A DNA stretch of 64,000 bases from Bradyrhizobium diazoefficiens (GCF_018129965.1 NZ_JAFCKW010000003.1:248001-312000), one strand, 5' to 3'. Positions 1 through 8,392 are shown, counted from the first letter of the stretch. Numbers and translations: made by a program. Notes: generated by a model from the letters alone, not told the origin.

Positions 1-739
1 ATGCATCCCGGTCGTTGCCGAGATGATGGGTCAACGCGCCGCAGCACTGCTCGTCCCGGACCAGGACGACCTCGATGCCGTGGCGGGTGAGCAGACTGAT
101 GGCGGCCTGGTTGATGCGCGGCGCCAGCACCTGCTGGGCACAGCCCTGAAGCAACGCGACCCGGCCACGCTTCTTGCCGAGCGCCGCGAACACGCTGCCC
201 GGCAGGGGGCCGGGCGCCGGCAGCCGGTTCGGAGCCAGCGCCAGCATCGCCTTGAGGCGCTGGATCAGGCCGGGCGTGGCCGACGGCCGCGGCGTCGGCA
301 GGAATACCGCGAGCGGACGGGCGAGTCGCGCCAGCCACATGCTGATGCGAAAGCGCTGCGGGTCTGGCAGCACGAAGGCCAGCAGCTGGCGCAGCAGCCG
401 TTCGGTCAGCGGTCGCTGGTAGCGCTGCTCGATCCTGACCCTGGCCTGGTCGATGAGGTGCATGTAGTTCACCCCGGAGGGACAGGTCGTCATGCAGGCC
501 AGGCACGACAGGCAGCGGTCGACATGCTTGACCACCTCCGCCGTCGGTGTCTGGTCCTTCTCCAGCATCTCCTTGATCAGGTAGATGCGGCCGCGCGGAC
601 TATCGAGTTCGTCGCCGAGCAGCACATAGGTCGGACAGGTTGCGGTGCAGAAGCCGCAATGGACGCAGGCGCGCAGGATCTTGTCGGCTTGCGCGATGTC
701 GGGGTCGGCGAGTTGCGCCAGCGAGAATTCGGTTTTCAT
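1..739 (-). CDS. glcF: Glycolate oxidase iron-sulfur subunit GlcF (partial, C-terminus outside window)
   Basis: This is the iron-sulfur subunit of the membrane-associated GlcDEF glycolate dehydrogenase. It passes electrons from the flavin subunits to the respiratory chain. The minus-strand frame begins MKTEFSLAQLADPDI. It carries two 4Fe-4S clusters, CVHCGFCTATCP near residue 25 and CLSCLACMTTCPSG near residue 80. A CCG-type motif (EQCCGALTHH) appears just before the window edge, as expected for the C-terminal cysteine-rich domain. The ATG overlaps the glcE stop by 4 bp, which indicates translational coupling. About 246 codons are present of a family length near 430. Confidence 0.93.
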   Translation of the reverse strand, partial: MKTEFSLAQLADPDIAQADKILRACVHCGFCTATCPTYVLLGDELDSPRGRIYLIKEMLEKDQTPTAEVVKHVDRCLSCLACMTTCPSGVNYMHLIDQARVRIEQRYQRPLTERLLRQLLAFVLPDPQRFRISMWLARLARPLAVFLPTPRPSATPGLIQRLKAMLALAPNRLPAPGPLPGSVFAALGKKRGRVALLQGCAQQVLAPRINQAAISLLTRHGIEVVLVRDEQCCGALTHHLGNDRDA

Positions 740-1974
740 GCTGCAGGGCCCCGGCTCAAGCGTCCCCGGTTGAGAATGGCTTTTGGATCGAAACTGCCGC
801 GCACCCGATCGCTCAACGCGGCGACGCCAGCGGCCTGCGGGTGGAACACGTCCACGATGCGCCTGACATCCTCGGCCGCGCGGATCAGCGTGGCGTGCCC
901 GCCGACGGCCTCGGCACGCTGTCGCACGCCCGGGGCGTGCGCATCGGCCTTCGGCGGCAGCGCGGCCCAGATCAGGCCGCCGCCCCAATCGTAGATCACG
1001 TCGCCGCCGGTCTCGCGCGCCAATTGCGTGCCAAGCGCCGCGCCAGAAGCCGGCGGGCAGACGATCCGCCACACCGGCCAGGCGCCCAGCGCGCCACCGG
1101 CCGCGAACGGCAGCACGTCGCGGATGGTGGCCCACACCGCGGCGGAGGCCGTGTCCTCGACGAGGGTTGCGGTGCCGAACGGCGCCAGCAATTCGCGCAG
1201 CGAGCCGGCGCGATGGGTCGCGGAGGCCGTGATGCCCTCCAGCCGCAGCACGGTGAGCGCCTCGCTTTGGCTGGCGATGTCCCCGAGGCCGTCCGTGCTG
1301 GCCCGGAACGACGATTTCGGCAGATGCGCGGCAGCCGAGACGTCGAAGGGCGAGCCGAGCGCGGTGGTCATCGCCTTGCTGGCGGCGGCATCATCGAGCC
1401 CGCGCAGCAGCAGCGTCCGCTCGGCTTCCGGCTTCGGCATCACCTTGAGCGTGACCTCGGTCATCACCGAGAGCGTGCCCCAGGACCCCGCCAGCAGCTT
1501 GCAGAGGTCGTAGCCGGTGACGTTCTTCACCACCTTGCCGCCGGTCTTGAAGCTGTCGCCGAAGCCAGAGACGGCATGCGCCCCGAGGAGGTGGTCGCGG
1601 GCCCCGCCCGCCTTGATCCGCCGCGGACCTGCGAGCCCGGCCGCGATCATGCCGCCGATGGTTCCGAGCGCAGGCGTGCCGAGTAGCGGCGCGGTGTTCA
1701 TCGGCTCGAAGGCGAATTGCTGATTCCTGGCGTCGATCAGCGACAACACGTCGGCCAGCGGCGCACCGGCCTGCAGCGTGACGATCAGTTCGTTGGGCTC
1801 GTAGGCGGTGACGGCGTTCAGCGCGGAGACGTCGAGAACGGCATTGGTCGCCATCGCATGCCCGATGCCGCGCTTGGTGCCATGACCGATGATCTCGAGC
1901 GGCTGCTCATTGGCAATCGCCGCGCGCACCACCTCTTCGACGTCTTTGGCGTCCCTGACCTTGAGTGTATCCAC
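736..1974 (-). CDS. glcE: Glycolate oxidase FAD-binding subunit GlcE
   Basis: This is the second flavin-binding subunit of glycolate dehydrogenase, which oxidises glycolate to glyoxylate. It has a FAD-binding type 4 fold: the N-terminal stretch IIGHGTKRGIGH, then GTPALGTIGGMIAAGLAGPRR and GGKVVKNVTGYDLCKLLAGSWG. I place the start at the GTG giving MDTLKVRDAKDVEE. A TTG at 2010 would add 12 residues, and neither start has a strong ribosome binding site. The gene lies between glcD (36-72 bp upstream, depending on start) and glcF (4-bp overlap). Length is about 412 aa, normal for the family. Confidence 0.92.
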   Translation of the reverse strand: MDTLKVRDAKDVEEVVRAAIANEQPLEIIGHGTKRGIGHAMATNAVLDVSALNAVTAYEPNELIVTLQAGAPLADVLSLIDARNQQFAFEPMNTAPLLGTPALGTIGGMIAAGLAGPRRIKAGGARDHLLGAHAVSGFGDSFKTGGKVVKNVTGYDLCKLLAGSWGTLSVMTEVTLKVMPKPEAERTLLLRGLDDAAASKAMTTALGSPFDVSAAAHLPKSSFRASTDGLGDIASQSEALTVLRLEGITASATHRAGSLRELLAPFGTATLVEDTASAAVWATIRDVLPFAAGGALGAWPVWRIVCPPASGAALGTQLARETGGDVIYDWGGGLIWAALPPKADAHAPGVRQRAEAVGGHATLIRAAEDVRRIVDVFHPQAAGVAALSDRVRGSFDPKAILNRGRLSRGPAA

Positions 1975-2046
1975 GATTGAGCGGGTATCCAAATTTAGAA
2001 GGGAAAGCAAATCCGGCGCATGACAACGACGATGCAGCTATCGGCG

Positions 2047-3540
2047 CTAGAATCGCGGGATGTCGGGAAACGCCACCCTTCCGGCATGCACATGCATGCG
2101 GCCGAGTTCGGCGCAGCGATGCAGGGTTGGAAACACCTTGCCGGGGTTGAGCAGCCCCTGCGCGTCGAAGGCGCATTTCAGCCGCTGCTGCTGGTTGAGG
2201 TCGACTTCCGAAAACATCTCCGGCATCAGGTCGCGCTTCTCGATGCCGACACCGTGCTCGCCGGTGAGCACGCCGCCAAACTCGACGCAGGCGCGCAGGA
2301 TGTCGGCGCCGAAGGCCTCGGCGCGCTCGATCTCGCCGGGCTTGTTGGCATCATAGAGGATCAGCGGATGGAGATTGCCGTCGCCGGCATGGAACACGTT
2401 GGCGCAGCCGAGCTGGTATTTTTCGCCGAGCTCGCGGATGCGGGCCAGCGCCTTCGGCAACGCGCCGCGCGGAATGGTGCCGTCCATGCAGAGATAGTCC
2501 GGCGAGATACGCCCCACCGCGGGGAACGCGGCCTTGCGGCCCGCCCAGAACAAATTGCGCTCGGCTTCCGAGGTCGAAATCTGGCAGGTGGTCGAGCCGC
2601 AACCGTTCGCGATGGCCTCGACGCGCGTGATCAGCTCGTCGACCTCGATCTTGGGACCGTCGAGTTCGATGATGAGCAGCGCCTCGACATCGAGCGGATA
2701 GCCGGCATGAACGAAGGCCTCGGCGGCGTGAATCGCCGGCTTGTCCATCATCTCCATCCCGCCGGGAATGACGCCGGCGCCGATGATCCGCGCCACGCAT
2801 TCACCGGCCGCCTCGACCTCTGCGAAACCGACCATCAGCGCGCGCGCCGTCTCTGGCTTCTGCAGGATGCGCACCGTGACCTCGGTGATGACGCCGAGCA
2901 GACCTTCGGAGCCGGTGATGACGCCCATCAGATCGTAACCGGAGTTCTCGCACCCCTTGCCGCCGATGCGCAGGATCTCGCCGCTCATCAGGACAATCTC
3001 GCAACCGAGCACGTTGTTGGTGGTCATGCCGTATTTGAGGCAGTGCACGCCGCCGGAATTCTCCGCGACATTGCCACCGATCGAGCACGCGATCTGCGAG
3101 GACGGATCGGGCGCGTAGTAGAAGCCGGCATGCGCGACCGCCTGGCTGATCGCCAGATTGGTGACGCCGGGTTCGGTGACGACGACACGGTTGTCGAAAT
3201 CGATCTCGCGGATGCGCTTGAACTTGCCGAGACCCAGCAGCACGCCGTCTTCGAGCGGCAGTGCGCCCCCCGACAGCGAGGTTCCGGAGCCGCGCGGCAC
3301 CACCTTGATGCCTTGTTCGGCACAATATTTCAGGACGAGCGAGACCTGCTCGGTCGTCTCGGGCAGCACCACGACCATCGGCGGCTGCCGATACGCGGTC
3401 AGCCCGTCGGATTCATAAGCCCGCATCTCGGCGGCGCTGTCGATCACGCCTTCGCCGGGCACGATTGTGCGCAATGCAGCAATGATCTGCGCGCGGCGCA
3501 CCAGCACCGTCTGGTCGCTCGCAGGCATCATGATGGCCAT
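2047..3540 (-). CDS. glcD: Glycolate oxidase subunit GlcD (FAD-linked oxidase)
   Basis: This is the catalytic FAD subunit of glycolate dehydrogenase and the first gene of the glcDEF operon. The start is the ATG giving MAIMMPASDQ, preceded by GGAAGG; the open frame continues 17 codons further upstream. A PCMH-type FAD motif VPRGSGTSLSGG lies at residues 81-92. PDPSSQIACSIGGNVAENSGG and GVITGSEGLLGVITEVTVRI follow. The FAD-oxidase C-terminal domain includes NVFHAGDGNLHP and GGVLTGEHGVGIEKR. At 497 aa it matches the family. A divergent c-type cytochrome gene starts 253 bp away, and a shared promoter region is likely. Confidence 0.95.
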   Translation of the reverse strand: MAIMMPASDQTVLVRRAQIIAALRTIVPGEGVIDSAAEMRAYESDGLTAYRQPPMVVVLPETTEQVSLVLKYCAEQGIKVVPRGSGTSLSGGALPLEDGVLLGLGKFKRIREIDFDNRVVVTEPGVTNLAISQAVAHAGFYYAPDPSSQIACSIGGNVAENSGGVHCLKYGMTTNNVLGCEIVLMSGEILRIGGKGCENSGYDLMGVITGSEGLLGVITEVTVRILQKPETARALMVGFAEVEAAGECVARIIGAGVIPGGMEMMDKPAIHAAEAFVHAGYPLDVEALLIIELDGPKIEVDELITRVEAIANGCGSTTCQISTSEAERNLFWAGRKAAFPAVGRISPDYLCMDGTIPRGALPKALARIRELGEKYQLGCANVFHAGDGNLHPLILYDANKPGEIERAEAFGADILRACVEFGGVLTGEHGVGIEKRDLMPEMFSEVDLNQQQRLKCAFDAQGLLNPGKVFPTLHRCAELGRMHVHAGRVAFPDIPRF

Positions 3541-3792
3541 GAGATATCCTTCCGGCTTGCGCCGTGTCATCGATTTGTCGCGGCAAATCAACCACGTCCG
3601 CGATGGTTTGGGTAGGGCATCCGAAAGTCGCAGCGGCGATCGCCGCCGAGTTCGCTCTGGGACAAGTAGGAAATCGTGAAACCTGTCATGGTTTCATGGC
3701 TTGTCCAATCCGGGCGGGCCTGCCACAACCGGCGGGTCCGACGATTGCTGACCAGTTGAGAGCCCCACCGGGAAAGAGACGAAGAGCACAAT

Positions 3793-4188
3793 ATGAAAAA
3801 ACTGACTTTTGGCGCGCTGATGATCCTCACCGTCACTGCCACAGCGTCCGCCGCGATGGCGCAGGATGTGGCCGCCGGCAAAACGTCATTCAACAAATGC
3901 CTGGCCTGCCACGCGATCGGCGAAGGCGCCAAGAACAAGGTCGGCCCCGAACTCAACGGCCTCGACGGCCGCAAATCAGGCACCGCGCCGGACTACAATT
4001 ATTCCGACGCCAACAAGAATTCCGGGATCACCTGGAACGAGGCGCAGTTCAAGGAATACATCAAGGACCCCAAGGCCAAGATCCCCGGCACCAAGATGGC
4101 ATTCGCCGGTATCAAGAACGAGACCGAGATCAACAATCTCTGGTCCTACGTCTCGCAGTTCGACAAGGATGGCAAGATCAAGCAGTAA
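3793..4188 (+). CDS. Class I c-type cytochrome (cytochrome c2-like)
   Basis: This is a small soluble periplasmic electron carrier of 131 aa. It has a Sec signal peptide (MKKLTFGALMILTVTATASAAMAQ) followed by the haem motif CLACH at mature residues 13-17. The distal methionine ligand lies in GTKMAFAG. The remaining sequence fits a small cytochrome c of the c2/c550 type. A GGGAAAGAG ribosome binding site precedes the ATG. It is divergent from glcDEF and convergent with the hydrolase downstream. Its electron-transfer partner cannot be read from the sequence. Confidence 0.92.
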   Translation: MKKLTFGALMILTVTATASAAMAQDVAAGKTSFNKCLACHAIGEGAKNKVGPELNGLDGRKSGTAPDYNYSDANKNSGITWNEAQFKEYIKDPKAKIPGTKMAFAGIKNETEINNLWSYVSQFDKDGKIKQ

Positions 4189-4201
4189 GCTCGTCGCGAA
4201 C

Positions 4202-4225
4202 GGCGGCCGCTAATCGGCGGCCGCC
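4202..4225. terminator. GC-rich hairpin between convergent genes
   Basis: An inverted repeat of GGCGGCCGC and GCGGCCGCC with a 6-nt loop sits between the cytochrome stop and the hydrolase stop, which it overlaps. It could terminate both converging transcripts. No U-tract follows on either side, so this is inferred from position and stem strength. Confidence 0.5.
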
Positions 4226-5193
4226 TGTGCCGGGACGATTTTCTCGATCATCGTCTCGATCTCCGTCTTGACGAGATCCGGCACGGCGTTCTGAACCATG
4301 TGGCCGAGATCGGGCAGCACGATCAGCTTTGCATTCGCCACCTCGGCTGCAAAGGGCCGCGCGTGGACGTCGGTCTTCACCGTTTTGTCGGGCTCGCCGG
4401 CGATGATCGTGACCGGCGCCGTGATCTCGGCATAGCGCGGCGCTTGCTCGGAAACAGCCTGTTTCAGCGTCACCAGATCATGGGCATTGGCGATGAATTC
4501 CCGCGGGCGCAGCAGCAGCGGTGTCGCGGAGTCCCTCACGAAACCGTCCGGCATCGCTTGCGGCAGGAAGACATTGCGCGCACCGGCTTCGGTAACGAAA
4601 TAGCCGAGCGGCAGCGTGATGGTGTAGGCGAGCAGCGGACCGATCACGGGCGTTGCGATGATCTCGTTGTAGCGGCCGACACCGCCGCGCCAGGGATGAG
4701 TAACGGGGGCCAGCATCACGAGACCGGCGACGCGGCGCGGATGATCGAGCGCAATCCGCGTACCGAGCGCACCGCTCCAGGAATGCACCACGAAGACCGC
4801 CCGATCGATCCCGAGCTTACCGAGCGCCTCAATGATCATCCGGGCCTGGATGTCCGGGGTCGAATCCTGCGCTCTTGCGCGCTCGCTCCAGCCATGGCCG
4901 GGACGATCGATCAGGATGACGCGGCGATCCCTGGCGAGGAGATCGCCCAGCGGGCGCCGCATGGCTTGCAGATTGGAACTCGCGCCATGCAGCATCACGA
5001 TCGGCACGCCTGAATCGCGCGGACCGATCTCGACGACGTGGAGCGTCGCCCCCTCCACCGTGATCATCCGGCCCTGAGGTGGAAAGGCCCGTTGCACGGC
5101 GAGCACGCCGGCCTGCGTGACCAGCGCCAGCAGAGCCAGCGCCGCCACCACTGACATCACGATCATGGAGAGAATCCGGGAAAAACGGGGCAC
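4210..5193 (-). CDS. Alpha/beta-fold hydrolase, membrane-anchored or exported
   Basis: This is an alpha/beta hydrolase of unknown substrate. After a hydrophobic N-terminal segment (MIVMSVVAALALLALVTQAG) come the oxyanion region PIVMLHGASSNL and DRPGHGWS. The nucleophile elbow is VVHSWSGALGT, with valine at the usual first glycine. A likely acid lies in AGEPDKTVKTD and the histidine in LGHMVQN. The start is uncertain: ATG 5280 gives 356 aa, GTG 5193 gives 327 aa and ATG 5169 is also possible. I prefer a start just before the membrane segment. The gene is convergent with the cytochrome. Confidence 0.8.
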   Translation of the reverse strand: MPRFSRILSMIVMSVVAALALLALVTQAGVLAVQRAFPPQGRMITVEGATLHVVEIGPRDSGVPIVMLHGASSNLQAMRRPLGDLLARDRRVILIDRPGHGWSERARAQDSTPDIQARMIIEALGKLGIDRAVFVVHSWSGALGTRIALDHPRRVAGLVMLAPVTHPWRGGVGRYNEIIATPVIGPLLAYTITLPLGYFVTEAGARNVFLPQAMPDGFVRDSATPLLLRPREFIANAHDLVTLKQAVSEQAPRYAEITAPVTIIAGEPDKTVKTDVHARPFAAEVANAKLIVLPDLGHMVQNAVPDLVKTEIETMIEKIVPAQAAAD

Positions 5194-5494
5194 ATCGCAG
5201 TTACGGCTTTGGCTTGCGGCAGTTTCGCCTCCCCGGCATCGGCGGCTCTGCCGGAAAGGCCGGGCTGTGGATATGTGCATAATCGCCGAACAAAATACCC
5301 AATGAAATCAATGACACTCGTTCGTGGCCCGCAAGCCCCGGACCCGCTTCATGCAGTCGTCATCGCGGTTTCCTTATAATCGCCACGGTCGGTTCCGCCA
5401 TTTACATACCGATGGGCGCCGATCCGCTTCGCACCCCTTTTGGGATGCGGGACAGCCGGCAGGATTTGTCCTGGCTTGAACCGGAGAATTTTCG

Positions 5495-5677
5495 ATGAGC
5501 TTCCGATCGAAAGATACTGCGATCGATGAGATCGTGGCGAGTTGCAAAGGCGACCTGCGCGGCGCCGTCCGGGCGCTGCTCCTGATCAACGAGCATCTCG
5601 AAGCGGAGCTTGCAAGAGCCTATGCCGCGGCCGCCGACCACGGACTGGCTGAACGCGGCAGCAGCGTCCTGCATTGA
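5495..5677 (+). CDS. Small conserved-looking hypothetical protein (60 aa)
   Basis: This is a short soluble protein beginning MSFRSKDTAIDEIVASCKGD. It is largely alpha-helical in composition (LRGAVRALLLINEHLEAELARAYAAAADHG). A GGAGAAT ribosome binding site precedes the ATG at suitable spacing. Codon use matches the neighbours. No domain is recognised and no function is assigned. A palindromic repeat follows 16 bp after the stop. Confidence 0.6.
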   Translation: MSFRSKDTAIDEIVASCKGDLRGAVRALLLINEHLEAELARAYAAAADHGLAERGSSVLH

Positions 5678-5692
5678 CGTGACCGCAACGAG

Positions 5693-5796
5693 CTAGAGCT
5701 TCGGTTCTGATGGAATCAGAACCGAAGCTCTAGATTCTAGTTTTGACGCGTTTTCCTCACGCGAACCGGTATCCACTTCGCTCGAAAACACTCTAG
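5693..5796. repeat. Intergenic palindromic repeat element of the Bradyrhizobium type
   Basis: A perfect 19-bp inverted repeat (5693-5711 and 5715-5733, loop GGA) is followed by a second half containing GCGAACCGGTATCCACTTCG and CGAAAACACTCTAG. I recognise this combination as a common dispersed intergenic element of Bradyrhizobium and Rhodopseudomonas. Its right edge overlaps the stop codon of the adjacent minus-strand gene, which may use the hairpin as a terminator. Confidence 0.75.
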
Positions 5797-6068
5797 TTCG
5801 CGCTGTCTTCGGCCTTTTCCTCGTCCGGGGTAACGGCGGGGCAGACGCGGATCGTCGAACGGGCAAGCTTGGCGTCGGCCCTTGATTTGTAGGGGCCGTC
5901 ACCGAACCAGATGTCGCCGTTGATCACGGGATTGCTGGTCACGATGTTGCATTTGCCGGTGGCGCGGTTGCCGACCACCCAGAACAATCCGTTGGCGAGG
6001 CTCACCGTCCCCGACGCCAACAACAACCCGCTCGCCAGCAACCCGCTTGCAAAAATCAGACGCTTCAT
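5793..6068 (-). CDS. Small exported hypothetical protein (91 aa)
   Basis: This is a secreted or periplasmic protein of unknown function. The start is the ATG giving MKRLIFASG, preceded by GGCAGGAGCA; the open frame extends 24 codons further but without a matching site. A signal peptide (LLASGLLLASGTVSLA) is followed by NGLFWVVGNRATGKCNIVTSNPVINGDIWFGDGPYKSRADAK and VCPAVTPDEE. The two cysteines could form a disulfide. The stop codon lies inside the palindromic repeat at 5693-5796. Confidence 0.78.
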   Translation of the reverse strand: MKRLIFASGLLASGLLLASGTVSLANGLFWVVGNRATGKCNIVTSNPVINGDIWFGDGPYKSRADAKLARSTIRVCPAVTPDEEKAEDSAN

Positions 6069-6192
6069 GGCTGTGCTCCTGCCATGCAGGTAGGCCTGCG
6101 GCGGCTCGGGCAATAGTCCTCGGGCCTCGGCGCATGGCATCGTGGTTAACCGGCGCAGGGCGCAACCGCTCGAACAAGGATCAAGTCATCCG

Positions 6193-6849
6193 CTAGATGT
6201 CGCGGCCTTCGACCTTCTCGGTCAGCGACTTGACCTGATCGGGGATCTTCTCGAGGTGCGGATTGACGGCCAGCGCCTTGCGGTAGGCCTCGAGCGCACG
6301 CTTCTCGTCGCCGACCTCCTGCATGATCATGCCGAGCCCGGCGAGCGCGCCGAAATGGCGGGGCTCGCGGACCAGCACCTCGCGGATGTCGGCGAGCGCG
6401 CGGGCATAATCATTCTGCATGTAATAGAGCGTGGCCCGCCGGTTCCAGGCCTCGATGTAGTCGGGCCGGAGCTTGATGACCGAATCCAGCAGCTTGATCG
6501 CCACGTCGATCTTCTGCGCATCGACCGCGGTCTTGGCCCGCGTCATCAGCAGCGATGCGGTGTCGCTCGGGGTCTGGATCCAGATCGCCCAGATCCGCGC
6601 CTCGACATGCCTGGCGCTGGCCTCGTCGGGAGCGGCCTTCAGGGCGCCGAACAGGAAATCGATATTGTTCTTGTTGCGATCGACCTTCGGCAGCTTGGCC
6701 GGCGGTTCAGGAAGCTTTTTCTGCGGCTTGCCGGGCGGGGCCGGCGTCATGGTCTGCGCCAGGGCCGGAGCGAGGCTGGAGGTCCCCAGCACAAGGGCCA
6801 GACCAAGAACCATGGGAAGGGTGCGCGCGATGGGGAATCTCACTGGCAT
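6193..6849 (-). CDS. Exported TPR-repeat protein
   Basis: This protein has a signal peptide (VRFPIARTLPMVLGLALVLGTSSLAPALAQ) and a proline/lysine-rich linker (PAPPGKPQKKLPEPPAKLPK). Tetratricopeptide repeats then fill the C-terminal half, including IDVAIKLLDSVIKLRPDYIEAWNRRATLYY, YARALADIREVLVREPRHFGALAGLG and KRALEAYRKALAVNPHLEKIP. TPRs mediate protein-protein contacts, probably in the periplasm here, and no enzymatic domain is visible. ATG 6849 is chosen over the in-frame TTG at 6855. A terminator hairpin lies just upstream. Confidence 0.87.
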   Translation of the reverse strand: MPVRFPIARTLPMVLGLALVLGTSSLAPALAQTMTPAPPGKPQKKLPEPPAKLPKVDRNKNNIDFLFGALKAAPDEASARHVEARIWAIWIQTPSDTASLLMTRAKTAVDAQKIDVAIKLLDSVIKLRPDYIEAWNRRATLYYMQNDYARALADIREVLVREPRHFGALAGLGMIMQEVGDEKRALEAYRKALAVNPHLEKIPDQVKSLTEKVEGRDI

Positions 6850-6871
6850 CGGCAAAGTGTAAACGCGTAAA

Positions 6872-6896
6872 GCCGCCCTTGCAAAGCAAAGGCGGC
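6872..6896 (-). terminator. Likely rho-independent terminator downstream of rpmJ
   Basis: On the minus strand GCCGCCTTTGC and GCAAGGGCGGC pair with one non-Watson-Crick position around a 3-nt loop, followed by TTTA. It lies about 75 bp after the rpmJ stop. The short T-run makes it a moderate candidate. Confidence 0.55.
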
Positions 6897-6950
6897 GTCA
6901 AACTCGTGTGAGAAGTGGTCTTGCGGGGCGCGCGATGGCGGCCGCGAGCG

Positions 6951-6970
6951 CTGAGATCAGCAGATCTCAG
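6951..6970. repeat. Short perfect inverted repeat beside the rpmJ stop
   Basis: CTGAGATC and GATCTCAG flank a 4-nt loop and end one base before the rpmJ stop codon. It may stabilise the rpmJ mRNA 3' end or contribute to termination. No U-tract follows. Confidence 0.4.
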
Positions 6971-6971
6971 A

Positions 6972-7097
6972 TCAGCCCTGGCGAGCCTTGAAGCGGCGCT
7001 GCACCTTGTTGATCACATAGACCCGGCCCTTGCGGCGGACCAGACGGTTGGCGCGATGACGACCGCGCAGCGACTTCAACGAGTTACGGACCTTCAT
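6972..7097 (-). CDS. rpmJ: 50S ribosomal protein L36
   Basis: This 41-codon gene reads [14 protein letters not shown], then [20 protein letters not shown] and RFKARQG. This is the lysine/arginine-rich L36 of the large ribosomal subunit. It lacks the CxxC...C/H zinc ligands of the zinc-containing form, so it belongs to the zinc-independent type usual in alphaproteobacteria. As in many relatives it stands alone, away from the main ribosomal protein operons. It is transcribed away from a 341-bp gap that must contain its promoter. Confidence 0.95.
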   Translation of the reverse strand: MKVRNSLKSLRGRHRANRLVRRKGRVYVINKVQRRFKARQG

Positions 7098-7271
7098 GGC
7101 GAAATCCTGAACGTTCGAAAGGCCGTGTTCGGCACACCCGTTTCGGCACGCGCGAATGTGGCAAAATGAGATTTAACCCGCCGGCGGACGACCGCCCGGG
7201 ACGGGGCGGTTCTTAAGGCATGCCGGGAGGTCATGTCAATGTTAACTGCCTCGGTCCAGGCCAGCAAATTC

Positions 7272-7298
7272 TCGAAAACAACCCCATGCACAGTAGAA
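7272..7298. repeat. 27-bp dispersed repeat, copy 1
   Basis: The segment starting TCGAAAACAACCCCATGCAC and ending AGTAGAA is identical to 56682-56708. Both copies are intergenic. The sequence is reminiscent of a short motif I associate with Bradyrhizobium intergenic regions; its role is unknown. Confidence 0.8.
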
Positions 7299-7396
7299 GC
7301 GGCCGGATCGGCCCGATTTCGCTGGTCGGAGGCGAGGCCCAGCAAAGACTTTTGCCGGCTGCGGTTTTACCGCCGGCTGTGCCTTGCCAAGTTCGT

Positions 7397-7409
7397 TATA
7401 TCATATAAT
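7397..7409. promoter_or_regulatory. Candidate operator palindrome upstream of the amidohydrolase
   Basis: TTATAT-C-ATATAA is a perfect 13-bp palindrome about 20 bp before the ribosome binding site of the gene at 7439. It is strikingly AT-rich against its surroundings and overlaps a TATAAT-like hexamer at 7405-7410. Binding by a GntR-type or similar dimeric regulator is possible but unproven. Confidence 0.4.
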
Positions 7410-7438
7410 CAATTTGACAACCGCTCGGGAGGAAACCA

Positions 7439-8323
7439 ATGCCGAAGCTCAAGCTGCCCAATATCGACGACGTCGTTGCGATCGACATCCACACCCATGC
7501 CGAGGAGCCCTGCGGCACCCATCCCGACGACGGCTATGACGACTTCCAGGCGCAGATGGCGGACTACTTCAAGTCGCCGCACAAGCATCCGCCGACCGTG
7601 CCGGAGACCGCGGCCTATTACCGCTCCAAGAACATCGCCGCGGTGATCTTCCCGGTCGACGCCGAGCGCGAGACCGGCTTCCGCCGCTACAAGAACGAGG
7701 AGATGCTGGAGATCGCCTCCGACCATCTCGACGTCCTCATTCCGTTCGTCTCGATCGACCCGCACAAGGGCAAGCTCGGCGCCCGCGAGGCGCGCAAGCT
7801 GATCGAGGAATACGGCGTGCGCGGCTTCAAATTCCACCCGACCATGCAGGGCTTCTACGCCAACGACCGCTTGGCTTACCCGCTCTATGAAGAGATCAAC
7901 AATGGCGGAGCGATCGCGCTGTTCCACACCGGCCAGACCGGCGTCGGCTCGGGCATGCCCGGCGGCATGGGCATGCGGCTGAAATATTCCAACCCGATGT
8001 ACATGGACGACGTCGCGGCGGATTTCCCCGACCTCAAGATCATCCTCGCCCATCCCTCCTTCCCCTGGCAGGAAGAGGCGCTGTCGGTCGCGACCCACAA
8101 GCCGAACGTCTATATCGACCTCTCCGGCTGGTCGCCAAAGTACTTCCCGCCGATCCTGGTGCGCTACATCAACTCGATTTTGCAGGACAAAATGCTGTTC
8201 GGCTCGGACTGGCCGGTGATCACCCCGGACCGCTGGCTGGCGGACTTCGCCAAGATCGAGATCCGCGACGAGATCCGGCCGAAGGTGCTGAAGGCCAACG
8301 CGCGCAAGCTGCTGGGGATCTAG
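7439..8323 (+). CDS. Amidohydrolase-2 family metal-dependent hydrolase
   Basis: This TIM-barrel metal-dependent hydrolase is in the ACMSD / 4-oxalomesaconate-type group (Amidohydrolase_2). The first metal motif is IDIHTHAEEP near residue 16. GVRGFKFHPTMQGFY near residue 125 and ALFHTGQTG near 160 follow. KIILAHPSFPW near 200 and the terminal acidic motif LFGSDWPVI near 255 complete the set. A GGGAGG ribosome binding site precedes the ATG. Such enzymes act on aromatic-ring-cleavage products or simple carboxylates. It stands alone, so the substrate is open. Confidence 0.88.
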   Translation: MPKLKLPNIDDVVAIDIHTHAEEPCGTHPDDGYDDFQAQMADYFKSPHKHPPTVPETAAYYRSKNIAAVIFPVDAERETGFRRYKNEEMLEIASDHLDVLIPFVSIDPHKGKLGAREARKLIEEYGVRGFKFHPTMQGFYANDRLAYPLYEEINNGGAIALFHTGQTGVGSGMPGGMGMRLKYSNPMYMDDVAADFPDLKIILAHPSFPWQEEALSVATHKPNVYIDLSGWSPKYFPPILVRYINSILQDKMLFGSDWPVITPDRWLADFAKIEIRDEIRPKVLKANARKLLGI

Positions 8324-8392
8324 CACGGTCTGCAACGAGACCGATGGTGTGGACGGGCAACGCTCGAGCCACGCCCTCATGCAAGACAAGGA

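Larger units (their letters stand above)
7098..7438. other. 341-bp divergent intergenic region (rpmJ / amidohydrolase)
   Basis: This gap holds no gene. It must carry the rpmJ promoter (minus) and the amidohydrolase promoter (plus). It contains one copy of the 27-bp repeat at 7272-7298, a 13-bp palindrome at 7397-7409 and the downstream ribosome binding site GGGAGGAAACC. Confidence 0.6.

Noticed and set aside
2020..3615. 531-codon plus-strand frame
   Set aside because: Mirror of glcD, which has a good ribosome binding site and FAD motifs.
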